Virus record (IMG/VR): IMGVR_UViG_3300031688_000024
Location: 1 to 52,972 of that record
DNA length: 52,972 bases
Origin: a virus
Direction: 5' to 3' (one strand)
Part shown: one piece after another, positions 37,585 to 43,862 of the stretch
Position numbering within the stretch: the stretch's first letter is position 1
Layout of the letters: every line of letters begins with the position of its first letter
The notes under the pieces: model-generated
The model's input: only the letters and a program-made list of their open reading frames with translations
Databases searched by the model: none
Told to the model about the DNA's origin: nothing
Made by a program: the position numbers and the translations under genes

Positions 37585-37592
37585 CAATTAAA

Positions 37593-37673
37593 TTACGATG
37601 CAGGTGCATTAACTGTCTCATGAGCAGTATCGGTAGATATACCTAATGGAGGTTCGAGTCCTCTAATCGTAAC
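37593..37673 (+). tRNA. tRNA-like gene, CAT anticodon, reduced D arm, long variable arm
   Basis: Acceptor TTACGAT/ATCGTAA is perfect, anticodon stem ACTGT/GCAGT with loop CTCATGA gives CAT, and the T arm GGAGG-TTCGAGT-CCTCT is good. Only about 12 bases separate acceptor and anticodon arms, so the D arm is almost missing. A 4-bp variable arm GGTA/TACC is present, as in class II tRNAs, and one extra A precedes the 3' acceptor strand. Confidence 0.65.
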
Positions 37674-37676
37674 TAT

Positions 37677-37748
37677 GGACCTGTAGCTCAGAGGAAGAGC
37701 ATTCGCCTGTTAAGTGAAATGTCGAGATTTCGAAATTCTCCGGGTCCT
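37677..37748 (+). tRNA. tRNA-Asn(GTT)
   Basis: Acceptor GGACCTG/CGGGTCC, anticodon loop CTGTTAA. T stem has one mismatch. Confidence 0.92.
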
Positions 37749-37752
37749 CAAA

Positions 37753-37814
37753 TTGATTACAAAGAATGAATGATACGAGCCTTGAAAGTTCGAAAGGAGT
37801 CAGGTTGTAATCAA
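37753..37814 (+). ncRNA. Hairpin-closed spacer
   Basis: TTGATTACAA (37753-37762) pairs perfectly with TTGTAATCAA (37805-37814) around 42 bases; an inner CCTT/AAGG helix is possible. No tRNA fold fits. Confidence 0.45.
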
Positions 37815-37817
37815 CTT

Positions 37818-37890
37818 CGGAGTGTAGCTCAATCGGTAGAGCATTGTCCTGATACGACAAAGGTAGTTGGTTCGATACCAACCATTCCGA
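37818..37890 (+). tRNA. tRNA-Ile(GAT)
   Basis: Acceptor CGGAGTG/CATTCCG, anticodon loop CTGATAC. Confidence 0.94.
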
Positions 37891-37904
37891 CTTTACTTAC
37901 AAAA

Positions 37905-37988
37905 GGAAGATAAACTATGATGGTGACTAGGATATCCTGCTAAGATAATCGTACTTAACGGTATTCGGTTCGATTCCGATTTCTTCCT
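37905..37988 (+). tRNA. tRNA-Ser(GCT)
   Basis: Acceptor GGAAGAT/TTCTTCC (last pair mismatched), anticodon loop CTGCTAA, long variable arm. Confidence 0.88.
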
Positions 37989-37994
37989 CAAAAT

Positions 37995-38066
37995 GCCAAT
38001 ATAGCTCAGAGGTAGAGCACCTCTTTCATACGGAGTAGGTCGATGGTTCAATTCCGTCTATTGGTA
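37995..38066 (+). tRNA. tRNA-Met(CAT)
   Basis: Acceptor GCCAATA/TATTGGT, loop TTCATAC. Elongator Met or Ile2 (lysidine) cannot be separated by eye. Confidence 0.88.
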
Positions 38067-38070
38067 CAAA

Positions 38071-38123
38071 AGGGGGGTGAGACAATGGTGGTCAACGTAG
38101 GTTCGAATCCTTCCATTCCCCTG
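38071..38123 (+). pseudogene. Truncated tRNA lacking anticodon arm
   Basis: AGGGGGG pairs with the 3' strand ending CCCCT and a T arm with loop TTCGAAT is present, but only about 20 bases stand where D and anticodon arms should be. Total 53 bases. Confidence 0.55.
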
Positions 38124-38219
38124 AATTAACGCCCAAAGGGTGATTGAATTGGTCAGAGATGAAATTCTTGCAAAGACGTTACCTAAAGATGTCCTGTCAA
38201 CCTACGGGGTTGGCTATAT
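38124..38219 (+). other. Noncoding spacer between tRNAs
   Basis: Helices CCC/GGG, GAC/GTC and CAACC/GGTTG can form. A TTGCAA stretch recalls an Ala anticodon loop, but no T arm exists, so no tRNA is called. Confidence 0.3.
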
Positions 38220-38299
38220 GCCCGTGTGATGAAATTGGTAAACATATTCGGTTTAAGCCCGAAGGCTACGGCTTGTAGGTTCGAATCCTATCACGGGTA
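38220..38299 (+). tRNA. tRNA-Leu(TAA), second copy
   Basis: Acceptor GCCCGTG/CACGGGT, loop TTTAAGC, class II variable arm. Confidence 0.92.
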
Positions 38300-38304
38300 C
38301 AATT

Positions 38305-38376
38305 ACCTTTATAGTTTAATTGGAAGAACTTATCGCTACGAACGATAGAACGGGGGTTCGACTCCCTCTAAAGGTA
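38305..38376 (+). tRNA. tRNA-Arg(ACG)
   Basis: Acceptor ACCTTTA/TAAAGGT, loop CTACGAA; A34 is normally changed to inosine. Confidence 0.93.
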
Positions 38377-38382
38377 CAAATT

Positions 38383-38454
38383 ACCTCCATAGTTTAATTG
38401 GAAGAATAAAACGCTTCTAACGTTTTGGTACTGGTTCGAGTCCAGTTGGGGGTT
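38383..38454 (+). tRNA. tRNA-Arg(TCT), second copy
   Basis: Acceptor ACCTCCA/TGGGGGT, loop CTTCTAA. Confidence 0.93.
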
Positions 38455-38459
38455 CAAAA

Positions 38460-38528
38460 GCGTCATAGGTTAAGGTAACCAAACGGATTCCAAACTCGTA
38501 GGACAAAGTTCGATTCTTTGATGACGCG
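38460..38528 (+). tRNA. tRNA-Trp(CCA)
   Basis: Acceptor GCGTCAT/ATGACGC, loop TTCCAAA. Short (69 nt). Confidence 0.88.
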
Positions 38529-38563
38529 CAAATTAAGAATATAAATCATTAACAATTTAAATC

Positions 38564-39073
38564 ATGAAAAATCGTTATGCTAAAACACTTGTGGTGGATT
38601 CAAGTTACACGGCACGTAGTATTATAACCACTGAAAGAGCATTTGTAATATCCTATAAGGGTAATGCAGATATATTAGTAGAGTATCCTGAAACGTTTGG
38701 ACTTGTTAATCCTAAGTTAGTCATTAACAAACCGTCAATAATTCGGGTTTACACTTACGTAAGGAAGGAATTTGATAAAGTACCATTAACACGTGAAAAC
38801 ATATTCAAACGTGATGGATACGAATGTGTGTATTGTGGTAATGATAATAGAAAGACATTAACATTGGACCATGTTGTCCCACAATCTAAAGGGGGACCTA
38901 ACAAATGGGATAACTTGGTCACGGCATGTAAACGATGTAATAATGAAAAGGCGGATTTAACGTTAAAGGAATATGGGAAACCTATTCCCAAACCACAGAG
39001 ACCACATTATTTAATGTTATTAAAACAGACAACATATATACCAGATGAGTGGAAACCATACTTAGGTATGTAA
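38564..39073 (+). CDS. HNH endonuclease
   Basis: The 169-residue product has a zinc-ribbon HNH domain at about 85-140: CVYCGN, LDHVVPQSKGG (the HNH His), WDNLVTACKRCNNEKADL. The N-terminal 80 residues are strand-rich. Free-standing HNH nucleases in phages often act as homing enzymes or in DNA processing. The gene is inside the tRNA array and its stop is one base from the 5' end of tRNA-Cys. Confidence 0.9.
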   Translation: MKNRYAKTLVVDSSYTARSIITTERAFVISYKGNADILVEYPETFGLVNPKLVINKPSIIRVYTYVRKEFDKVPLTRENIFKRDGYECVYCGNDNRKTLTLDHVVPQSKGGPNKWDNLVTACKRCNNEKADLTLKEYGKPIPKPQRPHYLMLLKQTTYIPDEWKPYLGM

Positions 39074-39074
39074 T

Positions 39075-39144
39075 GAGTGAGTTGTTCTTGGAGAACGGTT
39101 GGTCTGCAAAATCAACAGAGTGAGTTCGATTCTCACCTTACTCT
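39075..39144 (+). tRNA. tRNA-Cys(GCA)
   Basis: Acceptor GAGTGAG/CTTACTC, loop CTGCAAA. Starts 1 base after the HNH stop. Confidence 0.92.
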
Positions 39145-39160
39145 CAAATTAAGTTAATGA

Positions 39161-39194
39161 GGTAGATTAGGATACGTGAAATAAAATATCTACC
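39161..39194 (+). other. Spacer hairpin after tRNA-Cys
   Basis: GGTAGAT (39161-39167) pairs with ATCTACC (39188-39194). Confidence 0.4.
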
Positions 39195-39217
39195 TTTACC
39201 AAGTAGAAAGTACTACT

Positions 39218-39232
39218 GTTCATTGACATATT
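39218..39232 (+). promoter_or_regulatory. boxA-like antitermination site
   Basis: GTTCATTGACATATT, identical to 36210-36224, 13 bases before tRNA-Leu. Confidence 0.55.
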
Positions 39233-39244
39233 AAAAGATAAATT

Positions 39245-39318
39245 ACCCTTATGGCGGAATTGGTATACGCGGCCGTCTTAGACACGGTGTATTGTAGGTT
39301 CGAGTCCTACTAAGGGTA
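39245..39318 (+). tRNA. tRNA-Leu(TAG)
   Basis: Acceptor ACCCTTA/TAAGGGT, loop CTTAGAC. Confidence 0.92.
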
Positions 39319-39327
39319 CATAATATA

Positions 39328-39381
39328 AGGTTAGACGTTCGTTGGAGAACTTAAAAGAGATACAAAACCTCATTCTAACTT
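39328..39381 (+). other. Spacer hairpin after tRNA-Leu
   Basis: AGGTTAGA pairs with TCTAACTT (one G-U) around 38 bases; inner GTTC/GAAC helix. Confidence 0.4.
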
Positions 39382-39385
39382 AACC

Positions 39386-39457
39386 GCCTCCAAAGCATAA
39401 ATGGTAATGTACTCGGTTTGTACCCGAAAGAACGGAGTTCGATTCTTCGTGGAGGCT
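39386..39457 (+). tRNA. tRNA-Thr(TGT), second copy
   Basis: Acceptor GCCTCCA/TGGAGGC, loop TTTGTAC; one mismatch in the anticodon stem. Confidence 0.88.
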
Positions 39458-39655
39458 CAAATTAAATGACGACTATGGTGTAACCCCATGGTATATGAAT
39501 CTCAGATAACTAGGTGAATTTCGAAACAGAGACTAGGGCGAGTAATATTTGATATAATCCATTCAACCATGTGCACATAAAGGGAAAATGTAGAAAGTCG
39601 AATTACGAGTGAAATCGGCATGATGTATAAATGGATACAAAAAATTTAATTTAAT
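39458..39655 (+). other. Noncoding spacer with tRNA-like fragments
   Basis: About 200 bases without ORF or complete cloverleaf. The start (ACTATGGTGTAACC) recalls the D arm of the Gln tRNA at 40963, suggesting a decayed tRNA gene. Confidence 0.35.
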
Positions 39656-39727
39656 GCGAATGTAGCATAGTGGTTAATGTTCTAGGCTTCCACCCTTGAG
39701 ACGAGAGTTCGATTCTCTCCATTCGCT
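39656..39727 (+). tRNA. tRNA-Gly(TCC)
   Basis: Acceptor GCGAATG/CATTCGC, loop CTTCCAC; one mismatch in the anticodon stem. Confidence 0.9.
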
Positions 39728-39859
39728 CCGCCGTTGATTGATTCCTGGTAGTACATCAACAGTCATTAGGGTATTCGGGAAAATCCCATGAATGATACGT
39801 CATTAACGCTCAGTTTAATGGTAGGTACGTTGTTAACATCATGTTAAAACCTACAACCT
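39728..39859 (+). other. Noncoding spacer
   Basis: Contains GTTGAT/ATCAAC and GGG/CCC hairpins and a GTTAAC-rich stretch near 39830. No cloverleaf with a T loop. Confidence 0.3.
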
Positions 39860-39931
39860 GTTCCCATCGTCTAACGGTCAGGACCTATGGTTTTCATCCA
39901 TAAAATCGGAGTTCGATTCTCCGTGGGAATA
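39860..39931 (+). tRNA. tRNA-Glu(TTC)
   Basis: Acceptor GTTCCCA/TGGGAAT, loop TTTTCAT. Confidence 0.93.
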
Positions 39932-39937
39932 CAATTT

Positions 39938-40010
39938 GGCCCTGTAGCTAAACTGGCTTAGCACCTCCCTTGCACGGAGAAGTATGTGGGTTCGAGTCCC
40001 ATCAGGCCCA
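39938..40010 (+). tRNA. tRNA-Ala(TGC) without G3-U70
   Basis: Anticodon loop CTTGCAC gives TGC. Acceptor GGCCCTG/CAGGCCC places C3 against C70 instead of the G-U pair that AlaRS reads. Confidence 0.88.
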
Positions 40011-40083
40011 CAATGATAAAACACCCACCTTTGGTTGGTTTTTGTTAAGGTTTTTAAGGTTGAACCACTAATCAACCTTAAAT

Positions 40084-40155
40084 AGCTCCATAGTTAAACG
40101 GCTATAATGTCGCCCTGTCACGGCGAAGTTCGGAGTTCGATTCTCCGTGGAGCTG
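40084..40155 (+). tRNA. tRNA-Asp(GTC)
   Basis: Acceptor AGCTCCA/TGGAGCT, loop CTGTCAC. Confidence 0.94.
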
Positions 40156-40161
40156 CACATC

Positions 40162-40234
40162 GCGAGGGGGAGGTAAGGTATCTCACTGGTCTCATAAGCC
40201 GGAATAGAAGTAGGTTCAATTCCTACCCTACGCT
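40162..40234 (+). tRNA. tRNA-Met(CAT), possibly initiator-like
   Basis: Loop CTCATAA; anticodon stem CTGGT/GCCGG; T loop TTCAATT. Acceptor GCGAGGG/CCTACGC has one A-A mismatch. Initiator identity is not proven. Confidence 0.8.
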
Positions 40235-40344
40235 ACTAAGACCACTGTGGGTCTCTAATTACACAGAGAACTTTTGGGGTAAAAGTCATGTAGGTAATAA
40301 AATTTATACTATCTTAGCATAAATATTTTTACAAAACCCCACAC

Positions 40345-40416
40345 GGTCCGTTAACTCAGAGGTAGAGTAGTTCGCTCATAACGAAAAGGTCATAGGTTCA
40401 AATCCTGTACGGACCA
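40345..40416 (+). tRNA. tRNA-Met(CAT), third regular copy
   Basis: Acceptor GGTCCGT/ACGGACC, loop CTCATAA. Could be Ile2. Confidence 0.9.
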
Positions 40417-40489
40417 CAGTAATTTTATCCAATATGTGAAGAACCGGCAATACTTGTCAAACTTCCTTAAATTAAAACAAAAATACAAT

Positions 40490-40738
40490 ATGAGTAAAGA
40501 AAACGAAAGTATGAAACTAAAGAGAGGTTTTTGGGCCGGATTATTATCATTTGTGATAGCCAAAGTAGCACATCTATTAATAACATTCTCATTTGGTTTA
40601 TTTATCGGATTGATATCGGGAGGGGAAATAAGTGAGGATATGTGGACATTCATTAGAGCGATTGACCACCCAATTACAGGTCTTATCTTTTTAATATTCG
40701 CGACTAGGTACGTATATAAATTAATTACAGTACGGTAA
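40490..40738 (+). CDS. Small membrane protein
   Basis: The ATG at 40490 is preferred to an upstream GTG at 40436 that lies just past the tRNA. The 82 residues have two to three hydrophobic segments (GFWAGLLSFVIAKVAHLLI, FSFGLFIGLISG, ITGLIFLIFATRYVY). Function unknown. Confidence 0.6.
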   Translation: MSKENESMKLKRGFWAGLLSFVIAKVAHLLITFSFGLFIGLISGGEISEDMWTFIRAIDHPITGLIFLIFATRYVYKLITVR

Positions 40739-40933
40739 ACGTAAAATAAGTAAGGGGTACTTAAACAGACATCCATGGAGTCTATAAATTAAATGGGGGT
40801 AATAGAACGGACATCCTGAATGCCGCTCTCTGAGGAATAAAGACAGGTGATAGAGTCTCCCAGTAATTTGACTTTTTTTAATGTGGTAAGACACTAATGT
40901 GTTTGTTTGAAAGTAAATAAAACCGTTAAAATC
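40739..40933 (+). other. Noncoding region before tRNA-Gln
   Basis: No ORF. Around 40793-40866 the ends TGGGGG and CTCCCA can pair and a loop with CCTGAA occurs, but no T loop exists; probably a decayed tRNA. A T run at 40873 has no strong stem before it. Confidence 0.3.
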
Positions 40934-40941
40934 TAAGTTTG
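40934..40941 (+). promoter_or_regulatory. Possible TAAGTTTG promoter
   Basis: It fits TAnnTTTG and lies 22 bases before tRNA-Gln; the -33 element is not well placed. Confidence 0.4.
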
Positions 40942-40962
40942 GTAAATCTCGCTAAACTATAC

Positions 40963-41035
40963 TGTCCTATGGTGTAACTGGCAACACGTCTCGTTTTGGT
41001 CGAGAAGAGTCGAGGTTCGAGCCCTTGTGGGACAA
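40963..41035 (+). tRNA. tRNA-Gln(TTG), second copy
   Basis: Acceptor TGTCCTA/TGGGACA, loop TTTTGGT. Last tRNA of the array. Confidence 0.9.
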
Positions 41036-41070
41036 CAATAAAATTAATTAAAACAGTTAAAACTAAAAGT

Positions 41071-41187
41071 ATGAAAGGTATTATAATGTTAATGGTCGTT
41101 TCCGGAATTATATGGGGAGCATGGATGAGTTATCAATGGTTAAGAAATCCTGAAAATAGGAAAACCAAAACTAAAAAGGAAGAGTAA
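41071..41187 (+). CDS. Single-span membrane peptide, 38 residues
   Basis: An ATG 35 bases after tRNA-Gln opens MKGIIMLMVVSGIIWGAWMS, one membrane helix, then a Lys/Glu-rich tail. The stop overlaps the next ATG (TAATG). A reading beginning inside the tRNA was rejected. Confidence 0.6.
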   Translation: MKGIIMLMVVSGIIWGAWMSYQWLRNPENRKTKTKKEE

Positions 41188-41519
41188 TGGATTATTTCGA
41201 AGTAGGTACCTTTTTAGGTATTATCGTATCGATAACGTTCTTAGTTACCACATTAAGGAACCGACGTTTCGAATCGTCGTTTTTAGAAGACGTAATTCGA
41301 TGGTGGGATGGTAATGTCCTAGGGTTCGATTTGGTTGGTGTTTTCATAGGGGTGTTTACGCTGGCACTAATGACGTTGGCAATACATTTATTGATTGTCG
41401 TTGGGTGGCTCATCATAATACCATGTTATTGTGTTGGTTTCGTCATAGTGAAAATTAGAAATAGGAGAATATCAAAATTAAAAAAAGCTGCAGTAGAAAA
41501 AACTTATGGTAAAAAGTAA
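41187..41519 (+). CDS. Two-span membrane protein
   Basis: The 110-residue product has a hydrophobic N-terminus (EVGTFLGIIVSITFLVTT) and a long central hydrophobic part (VGVFIGVFTLALMTLAIHLLI and IPCYCVGFVIV), ending basic. Coupled to the preceding peptide. Function unknown. Confidence 0.6.
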   Translation: MDYFEVGTFLGIIVSITFLVTTLRNRRFESSFLEDVIRWWDGNVLGFDLVGVFIGVFTLALMTLAIHLLIVVGWLIIIPCYCVGFVIVKIRNRRISKLKKAAVEKTYGKK

Positions 41520-41563
41520 GTGGGTAAACAATTATAAATAAATAGCAATTAAAACAAGTAAAG

Positions 41564-42364
41564 ATGAAGAAAGTATTATTAGTATTATTAGTGGGATTAT
41601 TTGGTTTCACATCGTGTGAAACAGTAGACAGTGGACATAAAGGTGTTAGAGTCTCATGGGGTGGAGAAACAGACATGAATACAATCTACAATGAGGGGAT
41701 GCACAACGGATTAGGGTTTCTATTTGATGATATGATTGAGTATGATGTTAGAGAGAAAACAACAGTACAGAGATTCGAATTTAATGATAAGAATAACATG
41801 GCGACAGTTGTCGAATTGGCATTAGACTATAGTTTAAATCCGAACAAGGTAAATCTATTACACACTAAAATTACGGATGTGGAGGTTAAGATACTAAAGA
41901 CGTTGAAATCAGCGGGTAAGGAAGTGGTACCACAATACTCGGCAATCGAATTAAACATCTCAAAAAGAAACGAAGCAGAAGCGAAACTCGCCCAAATCAT
42001 TAAAGATGAGTTACCAGAATTCTATATTGAATTTAAGAGATTACAGATGACGGATGTGGATATCCCAAAGGCGGTGGCGAATTTGGCTGAGGAAACTGCG
42101 GTACAATTAGGTCGTAATGAATTGGCTAAGAAAAAAGAGGCGGAACAAACGGCATTAGCAAAGGCAGCAGTAGCGAAATCTAAAGGGTTGTTTGAGGCGG
42201 CAGAATATGACGTAAAGACTAAGAAATTAATGTCACAACCGGCAGTATTGAAATTATATGAGGCGGAAACAAATAGACAGTGGGCAATACAAGGTAAATC
42301 TAAGTATGGTAACAACAACGTATTTGGTGCCGGAGTTGGCATCTTGAAAGGATTAAATAAATAA
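41564..42364 (+). CDS. SPFH/Band 7 lipoprotein
   Basis: The lipoprotein signal KKVLLVLLVGLFGFTSC (Cys18) is followed by an SPFH/prohibitin domain: DSGHKGVRVSWGGE, NEGMHNGLGF, VREKTTVQRFEFNDKN, VVELALDYSLNP, then VPQYSAIELNISKRNEAEAK and a long Ala/Glu/Lys coiled coil. SPFH proteins form ring-like membrane scaffolds and can control FtsH or membrane domains. Unlike HflK/HflC it is lipid-anchored, as in some Bacteroidota and phage homologues. Holding the envelope or blocking superinfection are possible roles; not shown. Confidence 0.82.
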   Translation: MKKVLLVLLVGLFGFTSCETVDSGHKGVRVSWGGETDMNTIYNEGMHNGLGFLFDDMIEYDVREKTTVQRFEFNDKNNMATVVELALDYSLNPNKVNLLHTKITDVEVKILKTLKSAGKEVVPQYSAIELNISKRNEAEAKLAQIIKDELPEFYIEFKRLQMTDVDIPKAVANLAEETAVQLGRNELAKKKEAEQTALAKAAVAKSKGLFEAAEYDVKTKKLMSQPAVLKLYEAETNRQWAIQGKSKYGNNNVFGAGVGILKGLNK

Positions 42365-42439
42365 ATAGAATTAAAGAGTGGACATTTATAGGGAAACTGA
42401 AACCACATGGAGAAAAGACCTTCGTTAACAAATTCAGTA

Positions 42440-43131
42440 AACAATATAAAGAGAACTTATGAATAATAGTAATAAGAAGTGTCACTCTTTTATAATATTA
42501 GTCCAATCTACGATGGACTCGGGGATACTTGATATCAGGTAATAGAGATGATAGGAAATGATGACCGGAAAACTGATAGTAGAACAAAAAAAGGTTAAAC
42601 CTATGACCTGGTAATTACCTTTACATTGATAAGTGAAATATATTATCGTAGAGGTATTACTAAATAAAGGTGGGATATAAGTTGTTATACGTCAAGTTAG
42701 TGTCGTATTTAAAATTAGGTTTGGAAATAATATCGCTTAGATTCCTATAACATATTAAACCCACCAAGAGTACCAACTGTATTGTAATATGTTGGAAGTA
42801 AGTGGGCATAATTGTAACATCACCGTAATAGGCGTTACCGATACTGAAAAACTAAATACACTTAGGAGTTTACAACAAGAGATAATGAGGTAAAGGTGTA
42901 GACGCCTTAATCAGGGGTAAGAAGAAACTAGATTGTCTTACCGGGAAATTGGGGATGTAACACAATAGGCTAGATTAAAAGGTTACATTCGGTAATTATC
43001 TTGAGACCATTTATAAACGTGATAACCATAACAAAGCTAAATGACGCATAAGGTTATAGGAGACGTCAGCGATAATAGATGGTGCTAATATCAAATAAAC
43101 CCATATATGTGATGCATATATGGGTTTATTT
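42440..43131 (+). ncRNA. Candidate large ornate noncoding RNA
   Basis: About 650 bases lack any useful ORF and contain many helices in order: AGTCCA/TGGACT (42500-42519), GTAAT-ACCT/AGGT-ATTAC with inner GATAA/TTATC (42611-42660), GGTGGG/CCCACC with inner GTTATA/TATAAC (42669-42765), AAGGTG/CGCCTT (42893-42908), GGTAAGA/TCTTACC (42916-42942), GATGTAAC/GTTACATT (42954-42989), ATAACC/GGTTAT (43022-43057). It ends at a 17-bp terminator. Size, setting beside a phage tRNA array and density of helices resemble the ROOL/GOLLD class of large phage RNAs. The 5' end is a guess; no own promoter is seen. Confidence 0.55.
43093..43131 (+). terminator. 17-bp terminator of ncRNA
   Basis: AAATAAACCCATATATG (43093-43109), TGATG loop, and the perfect complement (43115-43131). 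Confidence 0.85.
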
Positions 43132-43133
43132 AT

Positions 43134-43141
43134 TATCTTTG
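43134..43141 (+). promoter_or_regulatory. TATCTTTG promoter of NAGPA-like gene
   Basis: The -7 element begins 2 bases past the terminator stem. Transcription would start about 43147, which rules out an ATG at 43146 and favours 43164. Confidence 0.7.
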
Positions 43142-43163
43142 TTGTATGGAAACTCTAAAACAT

Positions 43164-43862
43164 ATGAAATATAAATTACTACTTATTCTAATACCCACAC
43201 TTTTTTTAAGTCTTAAATTGCCGATTAACCAACTAATCGGGGACAAAAAAACTAAAATATTTCAAACTTCCACGTATAATGTATATGTAATTAAGAAAGG
43301 TGAGATGAACTTCAAAGTTAGTGAGTCAAAACCCACCAATTCCGATTTTTATATTAATAGTAATTTTTTCACTAAAAGTGGTAATCCGATAGGGTTAGTG
43401 GTTATTGATGGTAAGAGAAAGAATCGTAGAGTGAAAGGTGGTGGGTTCTTTTACGTTAAGAACGGTAAACCATACGTTAGGAGTAAGAATAGTCCTAAAA
43501 TGACCCAACACTCGTCTCAGACGATTTTATGGGGTATTGATAATGGTATTATGAATGTACGACTTTTTACCATGAACCATGCGAATCTTAAAAGACATCG
43601 TACCTTAATGGGTCAAACCCGTGATGGGGATATAGTCGTTGTGTCCTCCAGAATAGTCGGGAGAGTTACGATTAAAGAGATTGTTACTTTTTCAAGTAAG
43701 TATGATATCGTGGATGGAATTCTACTTGACGGTGGTACCTCTGTAGATTACAAATTCACAGATAAAAACGGGACAACATCTGTCATGTCGGTACCATTAG
43801 GGTTAAAAGGTCCTTTAAATATTAAAGAACCAACGACATATATAACGGGGAACTTTAATTAA
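43164..43862 (+). CDS. Secreted phosphodiester glycosidase (NAGPA) domain protein
   Basis: From the ATG at 43164 the product (232 residues) begins with a signal peptide KYKLLLILIPTLFLS; an upstream in-frame ATG at 43146 is too close to the promoter. The rest fits NAGPA-type domains: NSNFFTKSGNPIGLVVIDGK, GGGFFYVKNGKPYV, QTRDGDIVVVSS, and the signature GILLDGGTSVDYKF. Family members cleave sugar phosphodiesters in exopolysaccharides or glycans. In the infected cell it may act in the periplasm or outside. The end overlaps the opposing lysin gene by 4 bases. Confidence 0.82.
   Translation: MKYKLLLILIPTLFLSLKLPINQLIGDKKTKIFQTSTYNVYVIKKGEMNFKVSESKPTNSDFYINSNFFTKSGNPIGLVVIDGKRKNRRVKGGGFFYVKNGKPYVRSKNSPKMTQHSSQTILWGIDNGIMNVRLFTMNHANLKRHRTLMGQTRDGDIVVVSSRIVGRVTIKEIVTFSSKYDIVDGILLDGGTSVDYKFTDKNGTTSVMSVPLGLKGPLNIKEPTTYITGNFN

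Noticed and set aside
40793-40866. Possible tRNA with paired ends TGGGGG/CTCCCA
   Set aside because: No T loop and no clean anticodon stem; listed only as noncoding.
43146-43163. Upstream ATG of the NAGPA-like gene
   Set aside because: It is only 4 bases past the -7 element and would hide the signal peptide behind a charged leader.
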